In this document: in pieces, positions 8,487 through 17,340 of the stretch
How positions within the stretch are numbered: position 1 is the stretch's first letter
Layout of the letters: the number at the start of each line of letters is the position of its first letter
Assembly (NCBI RefSeq): GCF_000716715.1
Contig: NZ_JNYJ01000003.1
Span: 1 to 64,000, forward strand
From: Dactylosporangium aurantiacum
Lineage (GTDB): Bacteria; Actinomycetota; Actinomycetes; Mycobacteriales; Micromonosporaceae
Length of the DNA: 64,000 nucleotides
Reading direction: 5' to 3'
The notes under the pieces: model-generated
What the model was told of the DNA's origin: nothing
Seen by the model: only the letters and a program-made list of their open reading frames with translations
Databases searched by the model: none
Translations under genes and position numbers: made by a program

Positions 8487-9661
8487 GCCGGCGCCCCGTG
8501 GTCCGCGGCGGGCCCCGCCGGGTGCAGGGGCAGGCTGGCCCGGACACGGAACCCGCCGCCTGCCCCGGGGCCGGCCTCGAACTGCCCACCGAGCCGCTCG
8601 ACCCGCTCCCGCATGCCCGTCAGGCCGTGACCGCCGGTGCTCGCGCGGCCGTCGACGCCGGCGCCGTCGTCGGTCACCTCGGCGATGAGCCGGTCCGGTC
8701 CCCAGGCGAGGCGGGCACGGGCGCGTGCGGACGGTCCGGCATGGCGCAGCACGTTCGTCAACGACTCCTGCAGGATGCGGTACGCCGCCCGGTCGACCTG
8801 TCCGGCCGGTGCGGCGACGGCCGGCTCGCTGTCGAAGGTGACGTCCAGCCCGGCCGCACGGACGGCCTCCAGCAGGTCCGGGACCCGGTCGAGGCCCGGG
8901 CCGGCGGCGTCGCCCGGTGGCGCGCCGTCACTGCGCAGCAGGTCCAGGGTCGAGCGCATCTCCCCGAGCGCGGCTTTGCCGGTCTGCCGGATGGCGGTGA
9001 GCGTCTCACGGACCCGGTGCGGCTCCCGGTCCAGCAGGTGCAGCGCGGCCCCCGACTGCACGGTGATGGTGGCGATCGCGTGGGCCACCGTGTCGTGCAG
9101 CTCCCGGGCGATGCGCAGCCGTTCCTCGGTGACGCGGCGTTCGGTCTCGTGCCGGCGCTCGTCCTCGGCGAGTCGCAGGCGCCGCCGCACCTCCGCGGCG
9201 TACGCCCGCCGGCTGCGCACCAGCGCGCCCAGCAGCATCGCGACCGCGACGACCGCGACCTGCGGCAGGAACACCGCGACCGCTTCGAGGGGCCGCAGCC
9301 CGTCGCGGACCGACACCGCGAACCCGATGGACAGGAATGCCACCGGCACCGGCAGCGCCCACCACAGACCGCCGGCCAGCAGGACGCCGTACAGCGGGGC
9401 CACGAGCACGAGCGACGGCGGGAACCCGGGGTAGCCCAGCGCGTAGTACACCAACAGGACCGCGGCGACGACATACAGGGTGGCCAGCGGGAACCGCCGC
9501 CGTGCCAGCAGCGGCCCGGCCATCGCGGCGCCGAGCGTGTACGCCAGCCAGTCCCGGGCGACGGCGTGCGGCTCCCGCCCGGTGCTGATGGCGATCTCGG
9601 CGACGGCCAGCACCGCGGCGGCGACGGCCAGATCGGTTGCCCACCGACGCACCCATGTCAC
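8483..9661 (-). CDS. sensor histidine kinase, HisKA_3 (NarX/DesK-like) type
   Basis: A 392-aa membrane kinase. Residues ~8-150 hold about five hydrophobic helices, followed by a coiled-coil linker (EVRRRLRLAEDERRHETERR). The DHp domain has RIARELHDTVAHAI with phospho-accepting H189, and the ATPase domain shows QESLTNVLRHA (N box), DDGAGVDG (G1) and GHGLTGMRERVERLGG (G2). GTG 9661 was chosen because a TACGGT -10 ends 6 nt upstream; much longer in-frame extensions run antisense to the ABC gene and are not credible. It forms an operon with the response regulator and is divergent from the ABC transporter. The signal is unknown. Confidence 0.9.
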   Translation of the reverse strand: MTWVRRWATDLAVAAAVLAVAEIAISTGREPHAVARDWLAYTLGAAMAGPLLARRRFPLATLYVVAAVLLVYYALGYPGFPPSLVLVAPLYGVLLAGGLWWALPVPVAFLSIGFAVSVRDGLRPLEAVAVFLPQVAVVAVAMLLGALVRSRRAYAAEVRRRLRLAEDERRHETERRVTEERLRIARELHDTVAHAIATITVQSGAALHLLDREPHRVRETLTAIRQTGKAALGEMRSTLDLLRSDGAPPGDAAGPGLDRVPDLLEAVRAAGLDVTFDSEPAVAAPAGQVDRAAYRILQESLTNVLRHAGPSARARARLAWGPDRLIAEVTDDGAGVDGRASTGGHGLTGMRERVERLGGQFEAGPGAGGGFRVRASLPLHPAGPAADHGAPA

Positions 9662-9667
9662 GCGGCC

Positions 9668-9673
9668 ACCGTA
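9668..9673 (-). promoter_or_regulatory. -10 hexamer, leaderless start of histidine kinase
   Basis: TACGGT on the minus strand ends 6 nt before GTG 9661, with no Shine-Dalgarno. Confidence 0.5.
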
Positions 9674-9795
9674 CGCATCCGGCTTCCCGGTGGCCAGCGC
9701 CCGCCGCACGCCGCCCGCGCGGCCCGCGGGCCGCACCGGCGGCGGCGGGTCCGGTGCGGGACCCGGGCGCGGTGGCACGATCCGGCGAAACTCTC

Positions 9796-9801
9796 TACAC
9801 T
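9796..9801 (+). promoter_or_regulatory. -10 hexamer inside a palindrome, leaderless start of drrA-like gene
   Basis: TACACT ends 7 nt before GTG 9809. It lies inside the palindrome CTACA-C-TGTAG (9795-9805), so a repressor bound there would occlude the promoter. Confidence 0.55.
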
Positions 9802-9808
9802 GTAGAAC

Positions 9809-10686
<878 letters not shown>

Positions 10687-10690
<4 letters not shown>

Positions 10691-10779
10691 GCGGCCCGCA
10701 GCGCAGCGGAGGGCTGCGAATCAGCAGCTCAGGGTGGAGCTCAGGCCGGCGCCGGAGCGCAGCGGAGGTGACGGCATGA
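10687..10779 (+). CDS. 30-aa relay ORF between ABC ATPase and permease
   Basis: An ORF of 30 codons whose ATG overlaps the ATPase stop (ATGA, 10687-10690) and whose TGA (10777-10779) overlaps a candidate permease start (ATGA from 10776). The peptide begins MSGPQRSGG, almost the same as the first residues of the longer permease start (MSGPQRSGGDG), because the underlying DNA is duplicated. It probably arose by partial duplication of the start region and may serve only to carry ribosomes into the permease. A functional peptide is not implied. Confidence 0.4.
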
Positions 10780-10813
10780 GCGGCCCGCAGCGCAGCGGAG
10801 GTGACGGCATGAG
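10764..10813 (+). repeat. 33-bp tandem duplication of the permease ribosome-binding site and start
   Basis: The unit beginning GGAGGTGACGGCATGAG at 10764 is repeated from 10797 exactly 33 bp later, giving two equally good Shine-Dalgarno/ATG pairs (ATG 10776 and ATG 10809, same frame). A third, partial copy (26 bp from ATG 10687) lies upstream. Confidence 0.85.
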
Positions 10814-11564
10814 CTGGGTCATGCATGACGGGTGGGTCATGACCGGCCGCGAGCTGGCCCACCTGCGCCGCGCTCCCGGCCAGCTCGCCCTCACCCTGCT
10901 GTTCCCGGTCCTGCTCGTGCTCATGTTCGCGTACGTCCTCGGCGGCGGCATGCAGGTCACCGGCGGCGACTACCGCGAGTACCTGCTGCCCGGCATGTAC
11001 GCCATGACCATGCTCTTCGGCGTCGAGTCGACGTTCGCCGCGATCGCCACCGACACCGGCCGCGGCGTCACCGACCGGTTCCGGTCCCTGCCGATGGCCG
11101 CCTCCGCGCAGGTCACCGGCCGCGCCGTCGCCGACCTGCTCACCTCCGCGCTCGGCCTGCTCGTCATGCTCGGCTGCGGGCTCGCCGTCGGCTGGCGCTT
11201 CCACGACGGCCCCGCCGCCGCGCTCACCGCCGTCGCGCTGCTGCTGTGGTTGCGCTTCGCCGTACTGTGGATCGGCATCTGGCTCGGCCTGCTCAGCGGC
11301 AACCCGCACCTGCTCGTCGCCGTGCAGATCCTCGTCTGGCCCGTCGCGTTCCTGTCCAGCGCCCTCGCCGCACCACAGGACATGCCCACCTGGCTCGGCG
11401 CGCTGGCCCACTGGAACCCGCTGTCGGCCACCGCGGACGCGACCCGGGCCCTCTTCGGCAACCCCGGCGGCGGCGCGACCTGGCCCGCCCTGCTGTGGCC
11501 GGCCATCCTCACCGCCGTGTTCATGCCGCTGTCCGTCAGGCAGTACCGGCGGCTGTCCCGGTAG
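10776..11564 (+). CDS. DrrB-type ABC-2 transporter permease
   Basis: A 262-aa (from ATG 10776) or 251-aa (from ATG 10809) membrane subunit with six predicted helices: LALTLLFPVLLVLMFAYVLG, the LLPGMYAMTMLFG region, a helix pair around LTSALGLLVMLGCGLAV and LTAVALLLWLRFAVLWIGIW, and a last one near WPAILTAVFMPL. The ABC-2 motif RFRSLPMA lies between helices 2 and 3. It pairs with the ATPase just upstream as a two-gene exporter. Both starts have GGAGGTGA with ideal spacing, so two N-terminal forms differing by 11 residues (MSGPQRSGGDG) may be made. Confidence 0.9.
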   Translation: MSGPQRSGGDGMSWVMHDGWVMTGRELAHLRRAPGQLALTLLFPVLLVLMFAYVLGGGMQVTGGDYREYLLPGMYAMTMLFGVESTFAAIATDTGRGVTDRFRSLPMAASAQVTGRAVADLLTSALGLLVMLGCGLAVGWRFHDGPAAALTAVALLLWLRFAVLWIGIWLGLLSGNPHLLVAVQILVWPVAFLSSALAAPQDMPTWLGALAHWNPLSATADATRALFGNPGGGATWPALLWPAILTAVFMPLSVRQYRRLSR

Positions 11565-11595
11565 GCGCTAAACTAGAGCGTTCCGGCATCAAAAA

Positions 11596-11613
11596 AGGCG
11601 CCCTCGGGCGCCT
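11596..11613 (-). terminator. hairpin with T6 tract, minus-strand orientation, in the helD leader
   Basis: Stem AGGCGCC / GGCGCCT with a 4-nt loop, preceded on the plus strand by A6 (11591-11596). Read on the minus strand it is a textbook intrinsic terminator with a U6 tail. No minus-strand gene lies upstream of it, so it would stop antisense transcription entering the ABC genes. On the plus strand it would be a leader hairpin of the helD mRNA. Confidence 0.55.
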
Positions 11614-11646
11614 GACTGATGGAAATGTTAGCCGACTGGAGACGGG

Positions 11647-14001
11647 TTGTCAAACGCATCCGACGCATCCGAGCTCGCAACTGAGCAAGCGCATCTCACG
11701 ATGCTGTACGGGCACCTCGACAGACTGCGGGAGGACGCGTCCGCGCACCTGCAACGGGCGCAGCGCTTCACCGGGGGCACCCCCGCCGACCGTTCCCACC
11801 GCGACTCCGAGACCACCCTCTACACCGACCGGGTCGGCCAGTACAGCGCCGTGGAGCACGGGCTGTGCTTCGGCCGGCTCGACTTCCAACCCGACAACGG
11901 CTCCCGCGGGGAAGTCCGCTACATCGGCCGGATCGGCATCTTCGACGAGGACAACGACTACGAGCCACTGCTCATCGACTGGCGCGCCCCCGCGTCCCGC
12001 CCGTTCTACCTGGCCACCGCCGCCGCCCCCGAGGGCGTGCGCCGCCGCCGCCACATCCGCACCGACCGGCGCACCGTCACCGGCATCGACGACGAGGTCC
12101 TCGACCTCGACGAGACCCACCACACCGGCCGCGGCGCCCACGACGGCGTCGCCGGCGAAGCCGCCCTGCTGTCGGCGCTGAACGCGTCACGCACCGGCCG
12201 GATGAAGGACATCGTCGAGACCATCCAGGCCGAACAGGACCACGTCATCCGCGCCGACCTGAACGGCGTCCTCGTCGTGCAGGGCGGCCCCGGCACCGGC
12301 AAGACCGCCGTCGCGCTGCACCGCGCCGCGTACCTGCTCTACACCCACCGGCAGATGCTGTCCTCCCGGGTCGTGCTCATCGTCGGACCGAACCCGACGT
12401 TCCTGCGCTACATCAGCCAGGTCCTGCCGTCCCTCGCCGAGACCGGCGTTCTGCTCGGCACCATGGGCGACCTGTTCCCCGGCGTCGTCGCCCACACCGA
12501 CGAACCCGCCGAGATCGCCGAGATCAAGGGCCGCGCCGCCATGGTCGACGTCCTCGCCGCCGCCGTCCAGGACCGCCAGCGCGTCCCCGACGAGCCGATC
12601 CCCATCCACCTCGACATCCTCGACGGCGCCGCCGTCATGCTCGACCCCGAGGTCATCGCCGACGCCCGCGACCGCGCCCGCCACTCCGGCAAGCTGCACA
12701 ACCTCGCCCGACCCATCTTCGACACCGAGATCATCCACGCGCTGTCCCTGCTCGTCGCCGACACCATCGGCATCGACCCGTACGCCGACGACCCCCTCGG
12801 CGGCGACGACGCCCCCGGCGACCCGCAGATCCTCGAGGAGGCCGACCTCGCCGAGATCCGCCGCGAGCTGCGCGGCGAGGCCGAGGTCCTCGGCGCCCTC
12901 GACTGGCTGTGGCCCATCCTCACCCCGCAGCAGCTCGTCGCCGGCCTCTTCGCCTCGACCGCCCGCCTCACCGCCGCCGGCGCCCCCCTGCAGCTGCAGC
13001 GCTCCGCCCGGTCCGGCTGGACCCCCGCCGACGTGCCGCTGCTCGACGAGGCCGCCGAACTGCTCGGCGAGGACGACACCATCCGCGAGATCATCGCCGA
13101 ACGGCAACGCAAACGGCAGATCGCCTACGCCGAAGGCGCCCTGGAGATCGCGTTCGGCTCCCGCTCCATCGACGTCGAGGACGAGGACGACCCCGAGCTG
13201 CTGTCCGTCACCGACCTCCTCGAAGCCGACCGCCTCGCCGAACGCCAGGACGAGAGCTCCGCCCTCACCCCGGCCGAACGCGCCGCCGCCGACCGCAAGT
13301 GGGCGTTCGGGCACGTCATCGTCGACGAGGCGCAGGAGCTGTCACCCATGGCGTGGCGGCTGCTCATGCGCCGCTGCCCGTCGCGCTCCATGACCGTCGT
13401 CGGCGACGTCGCCCAGACCGGCGACCTCGGCGGCGCCGCATCCTGGGCGTCCGCCCTCGACCCGTACGTCCCCGGCCGCTGGCGCCTGCGCGAGCTCACC
13501 GTCAACTACCGCACCCCCACCGAGATCATGGCCGTCGCCGCCGGCGTCCTCGCCGGCATCGACCCCGACCTGGAGCCACCCCGCTCCGTGCGGGCCACCG
13601 GCGTCGACCCGTGGTTCCGTGGCGTCACCCCGGCCCGCCTGCCCGACGCCCTCGCCGAGGCCGCCCTGGCCGAGGCCGCCGAGGCAGGTGACGGCCGGCT
13701 CGGCATCATCCTCCCGGCCGGGTCCTTCGCGGATCTGGTACCGGCGGTGCTGAAGGCCCTGCCGGACGCCGCCGTCGGCGACGAGCCGGAGCTGTCCGCG
13801 AAGGTGGTCGTCCTCACCGTCAAACAGGCCAAGGGCCTCGAGTTCGACGGCGTCATCGTCGTGGACCCGGACCGGATCGTGGAGGAGTCACCCCGCGGGG
13901 CGAACGACCTCTACGTGGCCCTGACGAGAGCCACCCAGCGGCTCGGCGTCCTGTACCCGGGGACGCTGCCGGATTCGCTGCTGGCGGTCGTCGGCATGTG
14001 A
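11647..14001 (+). CDS. HelD-type UvrD/Rep-like helicase, RNA polymerase recycling factor
   Basis: A 784-aa SF1 helicase-like protein of the actinobacterial HelD type. An N-terminal coiled coil (about residues 8-45) precedes the 1A domain with Walker A GGPGTGKT (213-220). Walker B is VIVDEAQELSPMAW, motif III VVGDVAQTGD, and the C-terminal motifs include VNYRTPTEI, LTVKQAKGLEFDGVIV and YVALTRATQRL. The acidic insertion RSIDVEDEDDPELL is also visible. HelD family members pry stalled RNA polymerase off DNA, and some (HelR) give rifamycin tolerance. TTG 11647 is chosen because GGAG lies 5 nt upstream. A possible promoter -10 is TAAACT (11569-11574), giving a leader of about 65 nt. I did not find a rifamycin-associated element upstream. 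Confidence 0.88.
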   Translation: MSNASDASELATEQAHLTMLYGHLDRLREDASAHLQRAQRFTGGTPADRSHRDSETTLYTDRVGQYSAVEHGLCFGRLDFQPDNGSRGEVRYIGRIGIFDEDNDYEPLLIDWRAPASRPFYLATAAAPEGVRRRRHIRTDRRTVTGIDDEVLDLDETHHTGRGAHDGVAGEAALLSALNASRTGRMKDIVETIQAEQDHVIRADLNGVLVVQGGPGTGKTAVALHRAAYLLYTHRQMLSSRVVLIVGPNPTFLRYISQVLPSLAETGVLLGTMGDLFPGVVAHTDEPAEIAEIKGRAAMVDVLAAAVQDRQRVPDEPIPIHLDILDGAAVMLDPEVIADARDRARHSGKLHNLARPIFDTEIIHALSLLVADTIGIDPYADDPLGGDDAPGDPQILEEADLAEIRRELRGEAEVLGALDWLWPILTPQQLVAGLFASTARLTAAGAPLQLQRSARSGWTPADVPLLDEAAELLGEDDTIREIIAERQRKRQIAYAEGALEIAFGSRSIDVEDEDDPELLSVTDLLEADRLAERQDESSALTPAERAAADRKWAFGHVIVDEAQELSPMAWRLLMRRCPSRSMTVVGDVAQTGDLGGAASWASALDPYVPGRWRLRELTVNYRTPTEIMAVAAGVLAGIDPDLEPPRSVRATGVDPWFRGVTPARLPDALAEAALAEAAEAGDGRLGIILPAGSFADLVPAVLKALPDAAVGDEPELSAKVVVLTVKQAKGLEFDGVIVVDPDRIVEESPRGANDLYVALTRATQRLGVLYPGTLPDSLLAVVGM

Positions 14002-14037
14002 CCGTGCCACCGCGGCGATCCCACCGCCGCGCGGACG

Positions 14038-14076
14038 GGTGCCCCCGGGGCCGGTCTGTCCGGTTCCCGGGGCACC
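14038..14076 (+). terminator. strong hairpin after helD-like gene
   Basis: Outer arms GGTGCCCC (14038-14045) and GGGGCACC (14069-14076) are perfectly complementary. The inner sequence pairs further (GGG/CCC, CCGG/CCGG) around a 5-nt loop. It begins 37 nt after the helD stop; no U tract. Confidence 0.6.
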
Positions 14077-14257
14077 TGATTCCGCGCCGCAGTCCGCGTT
14101 CCCGCGGTCCGGGCTCTTCTCGGAGTGGGGTATCCCCGTCGCCCGGCTTCCCGGCGCGGGCTTCCCGGCCTGCATCCCGGGCCTGGGAGGTTTCTCGGTG
14201 GGAGCGTGATGGGTCGGACTCCAGCACGCTCACCGAACCGGCGCCGACCCGGGATGC

Positions 14258-14926
14258 CTAGTCCCGTGCCGACCTGTCCGTGAGCCTAGCAACACCCCGG
14301 ATGAAGCCTCCGTCGGCGGGGTCCACCTGTGCGGTCCACCCGAGTTTCCCCAGTTCAGCCGCGAGCCCACCGGCATCGTGGAACAGTTTCACGATCTCGT
14401 GCTCACTGCCGTCCTTCAACGTGCGCAGCACCGTCGCCCGGTCCCCGGGCACCACCCGCTCCGTGTCGCGCTCCGCCGCGTCGGTGTCCACGAACACCAC
14501 CCGCCCACCCGGCCGCACCGCCCGCGCCACCGTCGCCCAGAACGCCGCGAACCGCTGCGGCGGCACATGCGACAACCAGAACGCGAAGAACACCGTGTCG
14601 TACCGCCGCCGCGGCTGCCACGCGAACAGATCCGCCTGCTCGAACGTCGCCACCAGCCCCGCCGCCTCGACCCGCCGCCGCGCGATGTCCAGCATCTCCG
14701 GCGCCCCGTCGACCGCGGTCACGTGCGTCGCCCGCTGCGCCAGCCGCACCGTCCACTGCCCGGTCCCGCACGCCAGCTCCAACACGTCCCCGCTCACCGG
14801 CAGCCGCTCGACCAGGTCGGTCAGGTGCCGGAACCCCCGCTCGGCGTACACCTCGTCGTACTCCGGCGCCCGCGCCCTGTAGTACGCCAACTGCCCGTCC
14901 AGCAGCGCGTCCAACCCGTCCGACAT
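14258..14926 (-). CDS. class I SAM-dependent methyltransferase
   Basis: A 222-aa Rossmann methyltransferase. Motif I is VLELACGTGQWTVRLA, the acidic end of strand 2 is VTAVDGAPEMLDIA, motif II region DTVFFAFWLSHVP, and motif III is VRPGGRVVFVDTD. These fit the Methyltransf_25/UbiE-like group, which methylates small molecules. ATG 14926 was chosen because a TAGACT -10 ends 7 nt upstream; a longer in-frame form to 14983 would run past that promoter. It is convergent with helD. Substrate unknown. Confidence 0.85.
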   Translation of the reverse strand: MSDGLDALLDGQLAYYRARAPEYDEVYAERGFRHLTDLVERLPVSGDVLELACGTGQWTVRLAQRATHVTAVDGAPEMLDIARRRVEAAGLVATFEQADLFAWQPRRRYDTVFFAFWLSHVPPQRFAAFWATVARAVRPGGRVVFVDTDAAERDTERVVPGDRATVLRTLKDGSEHEIVKLFHDAGGLAAELGKLGWTAQVDPADGGFIRGVARLTDRSARD

Positions 14927-14933
14927 GCCCGGC

Positions 14934-14939
14934 AGTCTA
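14934..14939 (-). promoter_or_regulatory. -10 hexamer, leaderless start of methyltransferase
   Basis: TAGACT (minus strand) ends 7 nt before ATG 14926. Confidence 0.5.
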
Positions 14940-14967
14940 TGCGTGTCGACCCGGCCCGGGCTGGAAG

Positions 14968-15198
14968 TCAGCTCGACGTCCACCGGTACACCTGCCCGTC
15001 ACGCAGCTCGTGGAAGTCGGGCGGGCCCGGCACCGGCCCAGCGGCCAGCCTGGCCAGCACGTTCCGGCGGCCACGGATCGCGGTGCCCGGCTCGCTCCAG
15101 TGCGGGTACGGATGCAGCAACGCCTTCACCACGTCCCAGTCCTGCCGCCGCACCGCGTCGATCACGTCCCGGACGATCTGATCCATGCGCGTCCTCAT
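14968..15198 (-). CDS. small hypothetical protein, SnoaL/NTF2-like fragment
   Basis: A 76-aa protein from ATG 15198 (72 aa from ATG 15186). Its sequence (DVIDAVRRQDWDVVKALLHPYPHW, then TAIRGRRNVLARL and FHELRDGQVYRW) resembles the helix-strand start and end of a SnoaL-like fold. It is only about half the usual 120-140 aa, so it may be a compact variant or a remnant. Longer in-frame starts would read through the 13-bp tandem repeat and are not credible. It lies 41 nt upstream of the methyltransferase on the same strand. Confidence 0.5.
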   Translation of the reverse strand: MRTRMDQIVRDVIDAVRRQDWDVVKALLHPYPHWSEPGTAIRGRRNVLARLAAGPVPGPPDFHELRDGQVYRWTSS

Positions 15199-15295
15199 GC
15201 ATCGACAGGCTTCATGGCGGCGAGCCGGTGCCCAGCCAGGGGCGGGGGAGCGGCGGACGGGGGAGAGCGTTACGACTCCCCGGACACGCCCGCCC

Positions 15296-15322
15296 GACAA
15301 CTCGACAACTCGACAACTCGAC
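15296..15322. repeat. 8-bp tandem repeat, three copies
   Basis: GACAACTC three times in a row (15296-15319) plus a trailing GAC, in the intergenic space just before the 13-bp array. Confidence 0.85.
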
Positions 15323-15330
15323 CGCCCAAC

Positions 15331-15419
15331 GACGAGCCACGCGGACGAGCCACGCGGACGAGCCACGCGGACGAGCCACGCGGACGAGCCACGCGGACGA
15401 GCCACGCGGACGAGCCACA
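15331..15419. repeat. 13-bp minisatellite, six full copies and one partial
   Basis: GACGAGCCACGCG is repeated perfectly six times (15331-15408), and an 11-base partial copy follows. The unit is not a multiple of three and the array is between genes, so copy-number changes would not be constrained by a reading frame. A likely variable-number locus. Confidence 0.92.
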
Positions 15420-15509
15420 GATCCAGCGCGACGCGCCGCCGGGCGCGTACCGCCCGGCGCCCGTGCGGCTGGCGGCCGACCACCGGTTGGACCGGCGCGT
15501 GGCGCGGGC

Positions 15510-16325
15510 TCACCGCAGCAGCGTCTCCGGCACCCGTAAGTCCGGCTCGGCGTACAGGTGCGCGACCTCCGCGGGATCGTCGCTTCCGGTCACCGCCGCC
15601 ACCCGGTCCAGCAGCTCGTTATAGTCGGCGCCGGTCTCGCCCTTGTACGCCGCGTCCATCCGCCCCCACTCGTCCCACGGCAGCGTCTCCACCTTGTTGA
15701 GCGCGGCCAGGTCACGCACCGCGTTGCCCTGGATCTCCGCCGGGCCGAAGTTGTCGGTGCCGGCGACCCCGAACCTGGTCGCGTCGATGCGGCCTTCCCG
15801 CCACGCCGTCTACGCCTCACCACCGGTCAGGAACAGCCCGTCGGCGAGGTCCTCGGGGTGCGGCACGACCGTGCCGCCGAGGAACTGCGCGTCGGTGCGC
15901 ACCCAGCGGCCGTCGCGGTGGTGCTCGACGACCCAGTGGTCCATGCCGAACCCGGGCTGGAAATAGGTGCCGAACCCGCACCTCGCCCTGGCCGGGATGC
16001 CGTGCAGGCGCAGCAGCGCGACGGTCAGCACCGTGAAGTGCCGGCACGTGCCGACGACCCGCCGTGCCGCCGGGCGGGGCACGTGCAGCGGTGCGCCGTC
16101 CAGGCGCAGCACCGCGGCGACGATCTGCGCCGCGTGCCGCAGCTGGTTGTCGGCGAACCGCGCCTCGGGCAGCTCGAGGCGCGCGGTGTCGAACGGGTGC
16201 ACGATGAGCGTGCTCGCCACCCGGACGATGCCGTCGGCGTCGCACGGCACCGAACCCAACGCATCGGACGGCACGGAGGACAGGTCGGTGAACGGTCCCG
16301 GTGTGGCGTAGTCGATCCCCGTCAT
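15510..16325 (-). pseudogene. transglutaminase-like protein gene with an in-frame amber stop
   Basis: Read from ATG 16325 the frame encodes a cysteine-protease/transglutaminase-fold protein. The catalytic triad region is visible as GTCRHFTVLTVALLRLHGIPAR (Cys), MDHWVVEHH (His) and a following Asp in RWVRTDAQFLGG. After 171 codons the frame stops at TAG (15810-15812), within GGEA-stop-TAWREGRIDATRFG. The same frame then stays open for 99 more codons with clearly homologous-looking sequence (VRDLAALNKVETLPWDEWGRM) to TGA 15510. The catalytic core is intact upstream of the TAG, so a truncated product might fold. The cause may be a point mutation, sequencing error or read-through. ATG 16325 has a TACGTT -10 ending 7 nt upstream. 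Confidence 0.75.
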
Positions 16326-16332
16326 GCCCAGC

Positions 16333-16338
16333 AACGTA
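16333..16338 (-). promoter_or_regulatory. -10 hexamer, leaderless start of transglutaminase-like gene
   Basis: TACGTT (minus strand) ends 7 nt before ATG 16325. Confidence 0.5.
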
Positions 16339-16376
16339 CCGCCGGGGTACGACACTTTCCCGCCGTGCTGGTTGAC

Positions 16377-16390
16377 ATAATGTGCATTAT
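16377..16390. promoter_or_regulatory. AT-rich palindrome in a divergent promoter region
   Basis: ATAATG-TG-CATTAT: perfect 6-bp arms in an otherwise very GC-rich region, joined to TTGACA (16372-16377). It lies between the transglutaminase-like gene (minus) and the 16430 gene (plus). A candidate operator; no dedicated regulator gene is adjacent. Confidence 0.5.
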
Positions 16391-16416
16391 CGACCATCTA
16401 CGAGACCGGCAGGTTA

Positions 16417-16422
16417 TAGGCT
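16417..16422 (+). promoter_or_regulatory. -10 hexamer, leaderless start of 16430 gene
   Basis: TAGGCT ends 7 nt before GTG 16430. Confidence 0.5.
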
Positions 16423-16429
16423 CCCGCCC

Positions 16430-17233
16430 GTGAGATACGTCGACGATCTCGACGCGGACGCGTACCTCGACAACCTGCCACGGCTCGCCGAGCAGCTGCC
16501 GCCGGGTGCGCGGGCGTTCGCGACGGACCCCGCGCACTACGACTTCACCGGCCTGCGGTGCGTCAAGGACCTCACCGTCGGCGCCGTGCGGCGCGACGAG
16601 CCCGCCGGCACCGTCGACATCCGGTACACCGGCAACCCGTGGAAACACGACGAGGACCTGGTCGTGCGGTACACCGGCGTCACACGCGTCGACCTGGCCG
16701 ACATCGGGCCGATCAGGCTCGACGAGCTGCTGCCCGCACCGGAGGGCTGCCGGCACGAGGTCGCCGGCCTCAACGGCACCATCGTCGTCGTGTGCGCCGA
16801 CCTCACCGCGTCCTGGCAGCGGGTGCCGCGTGACGACGACCCGCCGCCAGGGTCGTGGACGCCGCTGCTGTACCTCGGCGACCGCTGGAACTGGCTCGGC
16901 CGCAGCACTGCGGACGGTGCCTGGGTCGTCGGTGTCCCGCACCGCCGCGCCGAGCCGGTCGAGGACCGGATGGACGCGCTGCTGCACGTGCTGGCCAGAC
17001 CCTGGCGGGAGGCCCGGTGCCAGTGGCCCGACGGCGCGCCGCCGCTGGACGGCGTCGTCCGGCACGCGATCAGTGAGGCATTCGACTCGTGGCCGGGCTG
17101 GTGCGCCCTGGACTGGCTGGAGCGCGGCTATCCCCTGTCCGGCGAGCTTCGGGCGGCCCTGCAGGCGGTCCGGCGCGGCGACCAGACCCGTCGGAAACGA
17201 GCGTCTGCGCTGTTGCGCCGTCACGAACAGTGA
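16430..17233 (+). CDS. hypothetical protein
   Basis: A 267-aa soluble protein I do not recognise. It is acidic in its first half and arginine-rich at the C-terminus (RRGDQTRRKRASALLRR). It has no signal peptide or membrane segment, is tryptophan-rich in the middle (DRWNWLGRS, SWPGWCALDWLERGY), and has scattered cysteines without a clear metal-binding pattern. GTG 16430 is preferred over ATG 16382 because the latter falls within the AT-rich palindrome and because a TAGGCT -10 ends 7 nt before the GTG. It is divergent from the broken transglutaminase-like gene and shares its promoter region. Confidence 0.65.
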   Translation: MRYVDDLDADAYLDNLPRLAEQLPPGARAFATDPAHYDFTGLRCVKDLTVGAVRRDEPAGTVDIRYTGNPWKHDEDLVVRYTGVTRVDLADIGPIRLDELLPAPEGCRHEVAGLNGTIVVVCADLTASWQRVPRDDDPPPGSWTPLLYLGDRWNWLGRSTADGAWVVGVPHRRAEPVEDRMDALLHVLARPWREARCQWPDGAPPLDGVVRHAISEAFDSWPGWCALDWLERGYPLSGELRAALQAVRRGDQTRRKRASALLRRHEQ

Positions 17234-17328
17234 CGGAAAACCGGACGGGCGTGCCAGATCTTCGCAGGTGGGCACGAATATCCCCCGCAGGGGTGACGCG
17301 ACGCTAGGTGATCGGCGTATGCGGCCGC

Positions 17329-17334
17329 TACCCT
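17329..17334 (+). promoter_or_regulatory. -10 hexamer, leaderless start of VapB-like antitoxin
   Basis: TACCCT ends 6 nt before ATG 17341. Confidence 0.55.
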
Positions 17335-17340
17335 GTGCGT

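Larger units (their letters stand above)
15199..15509. other. gene-free stretch with tandem repeats
   Basis: No credible gene on either strand. It contains the two tandem repeats listed separately and otherwise random GC-rich sequence between two minus-strand genes. Confidence 0.6.

Noticed and set aside
11565..11646. Rifamycin-associated element upstream of the HelD gene
   Set aside because: No long inverted repeat of the expected kind is present; the only hairpin is the minus-strand terminator.
15331..15419. Tandem 13-bp repeat considered as a CRISPR array
   Set aside because: The copies are directly adjacent with no spacers and the unit is too short.
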